A stretch of DNA of 64,000 nucleotides from Mya arenaria. Lineage: Eukaryota; Mollusca; Bivalvia; Myida; Myidae. The stretch is taken from positions 38,893,946 through 38,957,945 of the forward strand of contig NC_069135.1 of NCBI RefSeq assembly GCF_026914265.1, given 5' to 3'. The position numbers and the translations under genes are program-made. This document shows, one piece after another, positions 1 through 14,065 of the stretch; the stretch's first letter is position 1, and each line of letters begins with the position of its first letter. The notes beneath the pieces are model-generated. The model ran no database searches. It was not told the DNA's origin and saw nothing but the letters and a program-made list of their open reading frames with translations.

Positions 1-3000
1 AAAGCATTGTACGTTGTCGTTAAAATCAACTTAGAAAACATGAATTACTTTGCTAAGTTGAAAGTTTTCACGAATATGCTTTATGAATACAGCCCCGGAA
101 TTGATCTGTAAGCGTCTTAAACGTATATTGTGTACCTATTTAAAACTAAAACCCTTTATTTCCAGGTCACAAGCTCATTGCCATGTTTTGATATTTTATG
201 TATGTTCAGTATTCATGTCGGAAAATAACTAATTGAGCTAATGTTTCTTGTTATCAAATAACCGACTTTTAATTAAGATGCTTGTATCATATATATTGCA
301 TATGTTACTCAAATAGGGCGTTGTCAAATGATTTTGTCAAAACAAAATATCCTGCCCGTGTGGTGTAAAACCCTATAAAATTGACAAATATTCAGTCGCA
401 ATGAAAAGAAATATGAGACAAAATTCAATTACAAATTTAACATCAGCGTTTCTTCCTTTAATTTAATATGCGTTTTATAATATACAACCTATCAAGCAAA
501 TTCAGTACCTAAATCTTTTGCTGATCATTATAAATAATCATCTTAATAAGATCATCACAGAAAGGTTCCGTCCTATACAAACATACCTAGGTAATTATCA
601 AAATATCATGTAAGTTCACAAAAGGTGGAGCTTATGGGTAAAATAAGTGCGAACACGTCGCTGCGTTCGCTCCATTGTTTGTAGATGGCCAAAATGATCT
701 CTAACATATATATGTAGACTAGTTTGACAGTCAAACTGAATAAATACAAGCTAACGCACTAATGTTTGAAATTCAACATATTTTTGGTATGTATGATAGT
801 ATTTCTATACATGTATACCGATTTGTTTTGTTGTGATGTTGTTTCAAGCGGTTGATAAGTAAGTAGCGTGTGTTATCTTATTTCAATACAGCTGCATCTC
901 TCCTTATTCTAGGAAAATTGTCCATCAACCATGTAGGGGAAAGGCCTGATCAGTCCATGAAATCATCAGGACATTAAACCAGTCAATATATTACCACTGA
1001 GCATGCAACCCTGCTGTCAGTCAGTGCGAATATGTTGTCCTAATCTAACTAAGAAGTTACGCTTTTGTGGAGGTTGAGAGTCTTTACTTAGTTTGCAACT
1101 GAACAAATTTTAATTAAATGTGTTTTTTTTTTTAAACCTATTTAAAATCTATAATAATCACATTATTATATATAAATGATTTGCATCAACATTTGTCTTG
1201 TGATAATATTGCAATATCTAATAAGTATTGTTTATAATGAAGAGTAAATTACTTTGTCTAACTTCGATCTATACATATTTGTACAAGGTATGTTGTTATA
1301 TTAACTTGTTATATGCAAATGTAAATCCATTTTCTAACTGTTTGTTTTGAATATAATTCACATGCTCATATTCATATGAAGTATTTCATTGTTCAAATGT
1401 ACATATTAATCTACATAATTATAGTTTTGTTTTTATCAATGTATAATCAATGCATAAATAGTATTATATGTATTAAACACTTAACATTTGTGGTGATGTA
1501 CCGTGGTTTTGAGTGTTAAAATCTTCTAAAACGACATGCAACATGAATTAGCGTAACAAGTAAAACAATCATAATAAAAAAAACAGCAACAAAAGCATTA
1601 TTTGATGACATTTCGATTTCGTTGGTCGCCAGTCATACGAGTTTCTCGACTTATGAATATTAAGTTCCTATGAATGCGCTTTAAATAGGCCTTGTCGGTG
1701 ATAAGGCAATGCACTAGTCAAGACCTAGAGAGTTGTTTCCGTGGTTACGCATGCCGGTGATTGACAATAACTAACTGAAAAATATTGTCTGCGCAAATAT
1801 TTTTTTGCTATTTTGTCATGCGATAGTCCGGATATTTCCGTGTTTATTCGGAATGTTTCCAAAAAGGATGACGCTCGGCGAGCATGGGTTGGAACGAGTT
1901 GTCTCGCTTTTAAAAGCAATCAGGTTAATTTTCTATTTAGGATGTGGACGTTGGTGTTGCATTTATACATTTTTATTAATCAAGTCATTTAATGAAATAC
2001 CATTCCTAGATGTTTTCGCTCTAAAATTTAAACAATTCTGATAAAAAGTCGGGGAAAACTGATGGTTAAAACAAAATAAATATGCAAATTGCACATGCCC
2101 AGTCAATCTCAGTATATTGCCCTACGTGCAATTGTTTTTTATTATTCATTTTTGAATTTTTGAAACACCACTTACAAAATTGACAAGATTATTTGAACTT
2201 TCTTGAACACTCAAAGCAAATTAAAACATATTACTAAATATCACTTACAATTGCCATAAAAACATAAATGAAATCAAAAAGTAGCATTTGTCGGCTACTG
2301 CCATCCCGCCAGTAGCTGCTCTATAACACTATTGGAAATTAACATTAACATCTGAATTTAGTGTATGCATGCTCATGAATTCTTTCGCAAATACTTCTAG
2401 ATTTTAAGCTCAATTCAATCAAAAACATTGATTATCAATCATTTAAAATGTATGGAGTTAATATGTACACAATTAATATGTAACCTCATGTAGATCCTTC
2501 GTTTCATAAACTATGCACTGCCACGGATAATTTAGAAAATGGTTTACTCTACACTTCAAACATGACTGAGTCGTTTTTATTTTACTACCAGGGTGTGTCC
2601 GCTAAACCAACTGTATCCAACAAAATGCATTGGACATGTTAATGAAGATGTTAGGTCTTAGTTTAAGGTCTCCTTTGCGCAATTTTCCCCTGGCGGCCTA
2701 CAGCCTTATCAAGTGAAGCAACCACCGTAAAAATCTAGGGGAAATACAAACGATATATGTACAGAATTCAGCTGTGTTCGGAAATCCTGGTTACTACTGT
2801 GCAGTCTCTTTTCATTCACAATTTCAAAGAGCATGACCTGGTTAAGATGTAAAGACCCAGAAACAGAAAATATACATGTAAGATAACACGAAAAACGGAG
2901 GTACATATCATGAAATCGGCGCATTCCTCAAACTGTTAGGACCCCTTTAAAATGCAAAAAGGTGGGGGGTTTTCGGCAGGCACAGTTTACCAATATGCGA

Positions 3001-4919
3001 TATTTTTATTAATTCAGCAATGTTATTGGATTATAAGATTTCATGTAGTACGATTTGAAATTGGTGGACACAAAAAGCGATTGCAAATGACAGTTATTTA
3101 GAAAATGGTCACTTTAAGGTGTGGAACTATTTTGCTTACAATGCATTAGTGTGATACAAATGGCTCTAGGCAAATGGCTCTAGGATTGATCAAGTGTCGA
3201 CTTAGGGAGGTTAAAACCTTCCAAAAACCTACGGTACCTAACAAGAGATGAGGAACAGAAGCCTTTCAGTAAATAACTGCAAAGATTAGAGTGACTGCCC
3301 ACTAGCCTCTTTACCGGTAGGAACTTTCCCCAAGGTTATCGCTTGCTTTGTCTCTGAGGACTCCACAATGCCCCCAAACCACCAGACTTTTAATGATATA
3401 GAGTTGAGCCTTAAAAGTTTAGAACTCTGCCGTTTTCTGAACACCAAACAATAAACGCTTCGACTGTGGCTTTAAATCACATATTCTGTTAAAAAGTATA
3501 AACATTGACTGTTAAAGTTGTGACTTTCAAAGCCAAGATACAGGTGAGACCAGAAACCCATAAGGTGAGAAATAATGATATTTCCTATAGATGTGATATG
3601 ACAGACGTTTCATTTAAGTCAAGACTTCACATTCCAACGCCAATACAAGCGAGATGATATCAGAAAAATAACACGGTGTGAACTACTGGGGTATGCCTCA
3701 GTGCCAGCAATCAAACGGTCACATACTGTAGCCGTTACAAATGTTACGTTTAGCCGCACGGCGTATTTTCAAGTTGTGTATAGAGAAAACCGGCTGCCGT
3801 ATGGCCTTAAAATGATGACTTAGAAATGATGTTCGTGCGGGGGCTGTTTGTTTTTGACATGCCTAGGCAGACGAAAAGTAGCCGCAAAGCAAATAAACTG
3901 GTATATTCAACTGATCCACCCGTGGCGCAAACTGCCACTATGGGCGTACGGATGGCATGCAACGTGTAGCGAGCTTACGAGGGCCGTGCTTAGGCCATTC
4001 GCTGCCCGCAGGGTGTACCACTAATACCAAGGCCACCGAAATTGCACCGTAGGACATCCTTAAGGCTGCTCTTTGAAACCCGTGGACTTCCTGCCACCGC
4101 CGATTACTGGGCGGGGGGGGGAGGGTCCGCACAAGTCAGTTGTTATTCATAAGACCCTAAGGTATGTCTAATTGCTTCAGCGAACCTAGAAATAAAACAA
4201 AATAAGTTATAACTCTGCACTATAACACCACGGCGATCCCTATGGCTTGTTAAATGTAGTAATACGCTCGCAGATCCTCTTCGGGCGCTGCACGTATCTC
4301 TCGATACTGGGGGCCTACGTCTGCCGAATCCTTCCCGTAAAGAAAATGTTAAAAGGCATTTCTAAGTTAGGCGCTTTAATTCTTAGCTTGACTAGTAATG
4401 TGAGAATAATAATTGTATTTACTTTTGTTGTTATTTACGTGCAAATGTAACCACAACTAGTCGTTTAATAAATCTACTGCCTGGCCTTTGTATGTTGACT
4501 ATGTTGATGTTAACGTGCAAGTAACATGATATCTTATTGCATGCATGCGTCCATGAATGATTGCGCAGCAAATGACACATTAAGACATTAAGACAACAAA
4601 ATGCTCGTTTTATCAAGATTGTGTGTAGCAAAGCTTTCACCTTTCAAAGAATTTACGTCGCATTGATACAAGCTATTCGATCCTGCTCACAACATACAAT
4701 ACTATGTTTTTCAACGTCGGAGCTATTTTCGACGAATTAAATCAGTAATTGCATATCTTAAATATAAGCAAGTAAGTAAGTAATATACAAATACAGGGAA
4801 ATTTAAACAATAATATCTGAAGTAAACACAAATATCACGAGTTCGAAATGAATAATATGTTAACAACATATGTAATTCAAAATGTTATATTTGAAGAGCG
4901 AAAACGGATGGCGGAGCTA
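1..4919. other. Intergenic DNA, no gene recognised
   Basis: AT-rich sequence with only short open frames on either strand (the longest about 60-80 codons). None shows a recognisable domain, biased composition or plausible splice partners. A more GC-rich patch at about 3,900-4,340 stands out from its surroundings but matches no family I recognise. I see nothing else that can be supported. Confidence 0.6.
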
Positions 4920-7900
4920 CCATGTAAACGAAACAGAGTTTCAACTCTCATTTTGAGCCTGCATTTGTTCTATTTCGGTGGGCCGTAACTGGTAAATGTG
5001 TCGTCTCCATGTGGCATTTCAAATAAGTACTTTATACATCAAGGGGCAATCCCTTAATACCACAGTCCCTGTAACCCATTTCTTTTTCACGCTCGGCCTA
5101 TAATCGCGCTCAAGGACGCTTTGACCTAATTCAAGTTCCCTTAATGTTTGTTTTCCTGCTAATGAAAATTTCACTTGTTTGTCTTCAACACATTGCTTTG
5201 TGTCCGGCTTGAGCAAATCGAGCCTAGTCCTAATGTTGCATTGAACCTTTCAACGAGACCATTTGTCGATGGTTTTGTCGGGGCTGTTATGATATGCATT
5301 ATGCCATTACTTTACATGAATTTTGCAAAACTATCAGAAATGAATTGAGGTCTATTGTCTGTAACGCATTCTTTCGGAAGTATCTTAAGAATATAATTCG
5401 CAATTTATTTATCGTGCGTTCGGCAGTAGTCGATTTCATTTCTATAACTTCTGGCTATTTGCTATGTGCATCGACAACTACCATAAACATTCGTCCTAAA
5501 AATTGGCCAGCAAAATCGACGTGTATTCGTTCCCAGCTGGAACTCGGCCATTCTCACGGATGCAGGTAAACATGTGTTGGCTGTCTTTGTTCTACCTGAC
5601 ACCCATTACATCTTTTGACCAGAGATTCAATGTCACTATCAATACCTGGCCACCATATGAAACTTCTAGACAGTCCTTTCATTTTGACAATCCCAGGATA
5701 CCCTGAATTAACTGTGTCTAATACCTAAGACCGTAATTTGATTGGAATTACTACCCGGTTTCCCAACATCAAACAACTATGATGAACTGCGAGTTCATTC
5801 CTACGCGAGAAATAGCTTTTCAACAGAGGGTCATTGTCATTTCGTCCCAGCCGTTTTCTACATAACTGAAAACACGCGATAACAAACGCAGAGTTTCTCT
5901 GCGAATCTGAGAATTTGTGACCGGTAACTGATCAATTTGTGAAGTGTAAAACACTTCTTTAATATCATTGTCATAATTCTCGGCGGTGTGCGGAGCCGGT
6001 AATCTAGACAAGCCATCTACGTTCGTATGTCGCATAGTATTATTGTACTCGATACATTATGGAATCCCGACAAGTACAACGAATATCTTTGAACACGTGC
6101 CGCGGTGGTAGCCGGTATGCTTTTACCAGGGTTGAAATCGAAGTGAGCGGCTGGCAATATGTCACTAGAGTGAAATGTCTGCCATACAAATACGTGTTAA
6201 AACGTTTTACTGCCCAGTAAATCCCTAACGCTTATTTGTCTATTTGCGCATACTTACGTTCCGTCTTTGTCAAGGAACGCGACGCGAATGATATTCGCTT
6301 TTCGGAGCCGTTAGCACGGGCTCTTATGTGATCAATCGCTTCGAATCATTAAACGCCCTGCAAATTCGTAAATTTGCAGAAATTTGTGATAGTAGTTTAA
6401 AACAACAAGATAAGTCCTAAATGAAGTTACATCATGTGGAACAGGTGTGTCCATCACCGACTTAATCTTGTCGTTACATTTCCACAATCCTATTATATCA
6501 ATGTCATGACCGCAATATGTAACCTTGTCCTGAAAGAATTGACAATTATCTTTGTTAACTTTTAATCCATAATCACTTAAGCGTGATAACACCTTTTCAA
6601 GGTTTTCGTAGTGCGATTGATCACTGTTCCCTGTGATTATCATGTTATCCAGTATACACTGTACTTTCGGAATTCCCTGACGTATTGTGTCATTGTGCGC
6701 TGCCATATCGCTTGGAGTGAGGCAATTCCATACACAGACCGGTTATAGCGGTAAAGTCCCCGAAGTGTATTGATTGTCAGCAACTCCTCGTCGTCGACCT
6801 CGTCGACAAGAGTAGGTACGCCTGGCGTAAATCCAGTTTCATTAATTTCTGTCCCTGTGACAGATTAGCGAAAATGTCTTCCAAACGTGGGAGTGGATAC
6901 TTGTCGACCTTCAGCGCCTGGTTGACCGTAACCTTGATATCTCCACAATTTCTGACATCTCCAGTTGATTTCAAAACAGGTACGATTGGTGTAGTCAATT
7001 CGCTTGTATTTACCTTCGTAATTATACCTTGTCTTTCAAGGTTGTCAAGTTCATTCTCGAGTTTCGGTTTCATTGAAAACGGAACCGACCTTGCCTTTAT
7101 GACCTTGGGTGTGGCATCGTCTTTCAGCGTTAATTTTGCCTTAAAGCCTTTAGCGTGACCAATACCGTCGCTGAATACAGAATCATATTTATTCATCATA
7201 TTCGCAAAACGATCTTTTTGCGATTCAATGTTATTGACGCGCATAACGCTAGTCCAGTCAACATTTATCTCACTCAACCATTCTCTCCCAAATAAGGATG
7301 GTTTATTGCCTTTAACTACACAAAGTCACAAATCCTTTGTTTGGTTGTTGTAGTTAACACGCACGTTTGCAGATCCAACTTGCTGTATTGTTTCCCCAGA
7401 ATATGATTGTAGCTTACAGTAGGGTTAGTCCAGTTTGATATTTCCAAGCAATTGATTCATGTTTTGTCCTGAAATATTGGTAACTGCAGACCTAGTGTCC
7501 AGTTCAATTTCAACCTGTTTTTCATTGATGATTGGATAAAGAAGAATTCTCGATGTCCTCTCGCTGGTCACTTTGTTAATGATATACACACTCTCATTTT
7601 CATTCTTTAGTCTACACTTGTCCGACTCGTGGTTTGATTTACCACAATGTATGCACCGTGTATTGGAATATTTCCCATTTTAATGAGGCTTCAATGTCAC
7701 GTCTTTACAGTAGTTTGGTTTACTCGGTGGCTTCCTTCCTATTTCGTTTACATTTGAATGTCCTGATGCCGTATAATATAATTCAGCTGCGTCTTTGCAA
7801 GCTGTTTCCAGCGCAGTGGCGATTTCAATTGCCTTTTCGCAAGCTTAAGTACGACGTTGACAATAGCTTTCGTTGTGTCACTTCATTTTTCAACCCACAA

Positions 7901-8556
7901 AAAAACTTTCACGTAATGTATTTTCGAGATTATCATATAATTCACAATTTTCTGCTAATCTCCTTATAGCAGCTGTGAAATCACAAATAGATTCACCTGT
8001 CGCCTGATTACGTTTATGAAAACGGAACCGTTCCGCAATCACCAGAGGTTTGGGACATAACTGTGTCTTCAATAATTGAAAAAGTTCCTGGTAAGTCTTC
8101 TCTGCTTGCTTTTGGGGTGACGTTACGTTCCTCAACAATGCATACGACTTCTCTAACAGAGTTAATAAAGCGGCAACCCTTTTCTCGTCCCCAATACTAT
8201 TTACTACAAAGAACATCTGTAAACGCTCCTCATATGAAATCCATGAATCACTGTCACTGTTGAATGCGTTTAAAGTTCCAATTAAACCTGAGTTCGCCAT
8301 CTTAAATGTTATCCAGAATTTCACGCACAAATGGATAAAATTCCCAAAATAATAATAAGTTTTAGTTAAACATCCTCGTCGCCAATATGTTGTGTTTACA
8401 ACAAGAAATAACAACAGTTTTACGGTTTATTACTAGTACTAGAGAACAATCACTGAGAACTAAACTACTGTGCTAGCATGCAGCAGCATGTAAAAGTACA
8501 GAGGCGTGGCTTATCAGCTAGAGGTATCGCTATTGGCTGAAGTTAAATACACAACA
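4920..8556 (-). mobile_element. Ty3/Gypsy-family LTR retrotransposon, broken fossil
   Basis: Reading the minus strand from right to left, the parts come in Gypsy order: a short LTR-like end (8,388-8,556), a gag-like region (about 7,890-8,310), a zinc-knuckle/protease area with little recognisable sequence, reverse transcriptase (about 6,400-7,280), the RNase H/integrase boundary (about 5,820-6,060) and an integrase C-terminal region (about 4,930-5,220). The order RT, RNase H, integrase marks it as Ty3/Gypsy rather than Copia. It is broken, with at least four or five interruptions spread over its length, and no second LTR was found at the left end. It is probably fairly old. Short plus-strand open frames in this stretch are antisense shadows. 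Confidence 0.85.
8388..8556 (-). repeat. Candidate 5' LTR of the Gypsy fossil
   Basis: A 169-bp segment opens with TGTTGTGT and closes with ACACAACA, the inverted TG..CA ends expected of an LTR. A TGGCGAC-type primer-binding-like motif lies immediately inside the element. The length is short but acceptable for Gypsy LTRs. No matching copy was seen near 4.8-5.0 kb, so the assignment rests on end structure and position only. Confidence 0.5.
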
Positions 8557-9861
8557 AAAGTCATTTCCTCATTGCGAACGAAATGAAACTAGACACATAT
8601 TAAAATTATGCACATAAATACTTCTTTCTCAATGAAGCCAAATGTATGAAAAAGTGCATAGCACCTAGATCATGAAAATGATGGCAGTGTAAGGATGCAT
8701 TGTTAAAAGTCTTTCCTAACATGTTATGGATATGTACACCATATATATTTAACACAGACAAAGCAAAAACCATCGGTCTGACGGTAATGACAGTTACATT
8801 TGGACTCGGTCTGATCACAATTGTAATGGGTTCGGTCCGTCGTCTGACTGACAGTGTTCATATTCAGATGTTATAAAGTTAATGAATTAATGTTAATCAT
8901 TAATTACTGCTTAAAGGTGAGAATTGATGATTTATTTTAGAAGTAGCCTTTTTTGTCTTTAATATTGTCAGATAAATATTTGTTTACTATCCCGATATCA
9001 TATTCAGTTGAGGGTAGGTGTCGGAATGCGTACAGCATGCACTAGGCAAACCTCACTCATGTTTACCTCCCTTTGTAGTACATTACCAATTTACCACTGT
9101 ATATTGCGCGTTGATTTTGTAACTGAACGTTTGCATTAGTAGATTTCAAATAACATTTAGAAATGTTCATAATGGTTTTCTATAATAAGATGTTAAAGAT
9201 GTATGTAAAATATAGAAAAATTGTATTGGTATATGATATGCAAAAACAAATATCATAAATTTCGTGCACAACATGAACCATAATTTATAGTTATATCATT
9301 TATATTACACATACTACCGAGTAGAACGAAGTAGATCGAAGTCCAGCGGGTTCAATAGAGTGAGCAGGAAACTTAATTTTGTATCCAGGAACTGTTCGTT
9401 TATTTAAAATAAAGGAGGCAATCCCCACACCCAAAGATTGCAGTATTACTTGACAAGTTGACACGCCGTCAAGACTTGAAGTGAAAGTTGCCATTTCATA
9501 GATCCGTGTCTGACGGAAAGTGGCTACCCAATAAAAAGTAAACACACACATGATACTCTTTTCCTTTATTTCCGTAAATACATATTAAGACGGAAAAACT
9601 AATTATTCAACTTTCCCAAAACAATGCAACATTCAAACACAGCCATAAAGTGCAGACGTACGAATATACAGGTCAGTAAGAATAATAAGATTTGGGGATG
9701 AAAGAATAAACGCTAAATTTAAAGCTTGTTGGTGTAAAAACGCTATCATGCTTGAGCCTAAACAAATACTAGATTAAGTCAAATTGACAAGGAAATATAT
9801 TAAGCGCCAGTTAAATTAAATAAAACATCAGCTCGCACATCTGAAATCATATATCAGATAA
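8557..9861. other. Intergenic DNA, nothing recognised
   Basis: AT-rich DNA to the right of the Gypsy fossil. No open frame longer than about 85 codons, no RNA gene and no clear repeat was seen. Confidence 0.5.
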
Positions 9862-10245
9862 ATTGCATGTGTGTACTAGTTTTGTCTCCATTGTACCAAT
9901 ACAGATACAGAGAGTTGCATGTGCGTACTAGTTTTGTCTCCATTGTACCAATACAGGTACAGAGAGTTGCATGTGCGTACTAGTTTTATCTCCATTGTAC
10001 CAATACAGATACAGAGAGTTGCATGTGCGTACTAGTTTTGTCTCCATTGTACCAATACAGATACAGAGAGTTGCATGTGCGTATTAGTTTTGTCTCCATT
10101 GTACCAATACAGATACAGAGAGTTGCATGTGCGTACTAGTTTTATCTCCATTGTACCAATACAGATACAGAGAGTTGCATGTGCGTACTAAATTTGCCTC
10201 GTAGTTCCAATACAGATAAATAGTAGCTGCATGTGCAATCTTGAT
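9862..10245. repeat. 52-bp minisatellite, about seven copies
   Basis: Tandem copies of a 52-bp unit built around TTGCATGTGCGTACTAG followed by TCTCCATTGTACC and AATACAGATACAGAGAG. The period was counted between successive TTGC positions (9,915-9,918 and 9,967-9,970). The central copies are nearly identical and the first and last are diverged, which is the normal pattern of a minisatellite whose edges are decaying. Confidence 0.95.
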
Positions 10246-11399
10246 TTATCTCCGTATTTCCAACAGAAAAAAAGTGTTTTGCGAATATCACTCAACGACG
10301 TTCACAAATTGAAATGATTGACGGTATAATCATACATCAAAATACCACTTCAGAAATTATTTATTCCTTATATTTGAGCAGCATTCAAACAGCCTTCAAG
10401 AGCGGTTGAATGTACAGAGAGGTTCATTAAGGAAATTAAATATGTGGATACAAAAATAAACGGTAAATAGGAAGAGCACGCATTCTGCTTCAAAAAACAA
10501 AAGTGAAAATAGTCAATGTCACAAAGGCTGCTGTATTCTTTTTTATATTGAAGAAAGTTTATTATATCATGCAAATACAACCTAATATCTCTTTTTTCGT
10601 TGCAATATAAACATAAATTCATACTCAAATTACAAATTATTATACTCGTGGTTAAAAGGAATATAATAACATTTCATTAAACAATAAAAATGTAATGAGC
10701 AATAATGAGCCATCTACGAAACACTTATGGTTAATATTTAAACAATGTAACTCACGTTTTGTAATATTGTTTCAATGCAGCCTGTCAGTATAATGAGGTC
10801 TATCTACAAGTAAAATGATATCTTGTTGCACGCATGTATCTATAAATGATTGCGCATGACAGAAAAAGATCGGCTAGACATTATTGTGCGGGAGTTGGTA
10901 TTGGTGTGCGGGATTTTTATTTCTGAATAATATTTCAGTGGTATAAAGACAACATAGCAGAGATTTAAGGTAAATGTTTATGTATTGATAAATACTGGTG
11001 AAAACTTTAATTTAAACATTAAACATTTTTGATCTCATTTAATTCGAACCTTTAACATTTTATATCCAATTTAACATGCACATTTAACATTTTTAATTTA
11101 TTTACCCTTTTTAGATGTTCTTATCTATACTCAAGTTCATATATATATAAACAGCATAGAACACATATGAATAGATATAGAATTGTAGTTGCTCATCAAT
11201 AAACATGTAAATCAGTCATTTCATTAAGGTATTTTTATACGTTTATACCAGATATGTTTGCTTAGCACAGCATATTAAACCAGTCCCTTTTTAACACCAA
11301 GAAAAACGCAAAACATTTGTTCATATTTTAATTATTTGTTAATTTGAGATACAGGAAGATATTATTGAGAACTCTATATTGTTTTTATTTAAAATAACA
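10246..11399. other. Intergenic DNA, nothing recognised
   Basis: AT-rich sequence with no gene, RNA or tandem repeat that I can support. Short runs resembling ATTTAACAT recur around 11,030-11,100 but are too loose to call a repeat array. Confidence 0.45.
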
Positions 11400-11960
11400 A
11401 CAACAACATGTCTCACCCATTGTGTGGTCGTTGGTGAGAAATAATCAATGATAGACATGCAAGTTATACTTTTGGACTGGAGACTAACACACATAGGGCT
11501 ATCTACTGGTCACTTTTTAACTGCATACCTAGTATGAAGTCCCTCGTTCATGTATGCAGTTCCTGGATGGGGCATTCTTTAGACAAACGTTTTTTTTTTC
11601 ATCACTGCGACCTTTAGGTATTGAGCGGAAACCATGATTAATCTCAAGGTCGACGCCAATATATCGTTTTTAAACTGAAGATCACCACCTTTGTCCTACG
11701 TGTACTGATCTCAAAATCAATATGGGTCATGTACTGGACGTTACAAACTTACCATGTATACAATTCTTGGTGCAAAGGATCTTTAACAATTGAGGGGATC
11801 ACATTTTTCCACCTCGTGGTCACTGCGACCTTCACCTTTGACCTCAAAATCAATAGGGGTAATCAACTGGTCATGACCAACCTGCACATCTTGGTCTTAG
11901 TGTTCTAAAAGCATTTAGCGGAAAATATGTGTGATGTATGGACTGACTGACGGACAGGGC
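11400..11960. repeat. Dispersed molluscan repeat of the 'GTCACTGCGACCTTCACC' type
   Basis: The segment contains two echoes of a motif in which CACTGCGACCTT and TTTGACCTCAAAATCAAT are followed by 'ggtcat.actggtca' and a GCGGAAA motif, then ACTGACTGACGGACAG. This arrangement is typical of a very common bivalve interspersed repeat; that identification is from memory of the family. The copy is diverged and has no coding capacity. It lies directly beside the 63-bp minisatellite. Confidence 0.6.
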
Positions 11961-12009
11961 AAAAACAATATGTTTCCCCCATCCGTTGTTTGAAGCGATT
12001 TATATTTAA

Positions 12010-12835
12010 TTATCAACCATTAAAACCCCAGTTCCGTCGCAATTCAGCATTTATTGGATCGACCTTTCCCTTCAACAAGTTCCTCATCAACTCTTTCCTG
12101 TCAACATTTCCCATTCCATGGAACAGTCCTACCCCTTCAACCTTTCTCGTCACCCCTCTCGTGTCAACCGTCCTTTGCCATGCAATACTTCTACCCATGC
12201 AATACTTCTACCCCATCAACCTTTTTCATTATCCCCCTTGGGTCAACCTTACCTATTCCATGAAACAAACCTACCTCACCAACCTTCCTTATCACCGCTT
12301 TCGTGTCAACCTTTCCTATTCCATGAACTACCCCCCCCACCCTTCCTCATCTCTCAACTCGTGTCAACCTTCCTTATTCCATGAAACGCACCTGCCTCTT
12401 AAACCTTCCTCATCACCGCTCTCGTGTCAACCTTCCCTTTTCCATGAAATACTTCTATCCCTTCAACTTTCCTCATCACCCCTCTCGTGTCAATATTCCC
12501 TATTCCATGAAACACTCTTACCCCTTTAACCTTCCTCATCACCCCTTTCGTGTCAACTTTCCCTATTCCATGAAACACACCTGCCCCTTAAACCTTCATC
12601 ATCACCCCTCTCTTGTCAACCTTCCATATTCCATGAAACACACCTGCTCCTTAAACCTTCGTCATCACCGTTCTCGTGTCAACCTTCCCTTTTCCATAAA
12701 CACTTCTATCCCTTCAACTTTCCTGATCACCCCTCTCGTGTCAATATTCCATATTCCATGAAACACTCTTACCCCTTTAACCTTCCTCATCAAGCCTCTA
12801 GTTTCAACCTTCTCTATTCCATGCCACATTGCAAA
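12010..12835. repeat. 63-bp minisatellite, about 13 copies
   Basis: Tandem unit of 63 bp with the landmarks CCTCATCACCCCTCTCGTGTC and CCTATTCCATGAAACAC, then a C-rich segment. Because 63 is a multiple of three and stops are rare in the pyrimidine-rich strand, several frames stay open for over 100 codons. These frames have no start context, no domain and break between units, so I treat them as repeat translation and not as genes. Confidence 0.93.
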
Positions 12836-13264
12836 TTACGCTCTGACCCCGCCTAAACAGTATGTATGGTCAATAATTACGCTTCATGATCAACTTCATT
12901 GCTATATTACGCATATAATTATGGTTAAATTCTTGCAAATATTATGTTTCACATTATATAGTCTTTATGCATCGTTGTTGGTACGTGTTCATATTTGTAC
13001 GACTTGACAAAAACGTTCCAAAGCAAAACGTCATTTTAATACATGTACATTCTTACCGAAAGTAGGGTTTTACCTGTTACATTGACACCTTACAAATAGA
13101 ATACTTTTGTCTATTGATTGCCTAGTTTTCAAAATTCTTTAACTCAGACAAAACAATATCAAAACATATACATCCATAAAACACAATCCTTACAATTATA
13201 CCTTATAAAACTAGCATTGCTCAAATAAGATGCTTCCCATATCGCCGATTTTTTACAATTTAAA

Positions 13265-13425
13265 ATCATCATATTCACGAACTAAATCAATAGAGGCTAT
13301 TAAATGACCATGATTAATGTGCATACCAAGTTTGAGGATTCACCACAAACTGGTCAAAAGATGTCGTGCGGAAACTGAAGTGTGACCCGAAAATGAAGGA
13401 CAAAGGGGTCACCATTAAAAACATT
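13265..13425. repeat. Diverged fragment of the dispersed molluscan repeat
   Basis: The motif order CTAAATCAATAGAGG, 'ttaaatgaccatgattaatg', 'caagtttgagga', 'gtgcggaaactgaagtgtgacc', 'aggggtcacc' matches the element at 11,400-11,960 in diverged form. No coding potential. Confidence 0.5.
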
Positions 13426-13904
13426 TGAAAACGTCTTGCCTTTAGTAGCATTATTATGACTTATTAAAGTATATATAAGTGGCTTACCATGCTAAATGGA
13501 ACCTCATCCCCCGTCATTTTGATTTTGACGGGCACTTAACAACAATTTTTTTTTCAAAATAATTATCAATACAACGTAAATTGCAAATCGAAATACCACG
13601 GCTAAACCTGGGTCGATGTGGAAACGACTTCAAATCTGAAAAAAACAAATATATATTTGTGATTATGTCAGTTCTATGTATCAAAACATAAGATACGAGT
13701 ATAAACCTAATCAAGTTTATATGTTTTTGGTTCAATATTTGTGTTCAGAGCCAAAGGGCGTATTTGCCATGATGATTAAATTAACATATAATCATGTTTA
13801 AATAAATCAATACACTGTGACAGCTACAGGTGGTGTTCACATGAAAAATGGTGAACATAAATGTTCACCATTAGAAGTAAAATTAAGAATATATTTCAGT
13901 GAGT

Positions 13905-14065
13905 TGAATTCGTCGGAAGTCAAGAGAGCCAATGTGTTCATGACATTTGACCTACTGTCCCCAAAATAGTAAGAGGTCATCTAATGAACATTTTAGATAT
14001 GCATACCTCGTTTGAAGGCTCTACACAAAACAAATGATAAGAAACATAGAGTGACGCTTACAGTG
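13905..14065. repeat. Second diverged fragment of the dispersed molluscan repeat
   Basis: Contains GACATTTGACCTACTG, 'agaggtcatctaatgaac' and 'gcatacctcgtttgaaggc' in the order expected for the family seen at 11,400-11,960. It ends at about 14,065. The pair of fragments suggests either repeated insertion or an old tandem arrangement. Confidence 0.5.

Noticed and set aside
3938-4132. Open frame in the GC-rich patch near 4 kb
   Set aside because: 64 codons, low-complexity proline start, no domain, no splice support.
5294-5706. Plus-strand open frames of 67-91 codons
   Set aside because: They are antisense to the integrase part of the Gypsy fossil.
11990-12761. Open frames of 126 and 179 codons
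   Set aside because: They read the 63-bp pyrimidine-rich repeat in different phases and show no domain or splice context.
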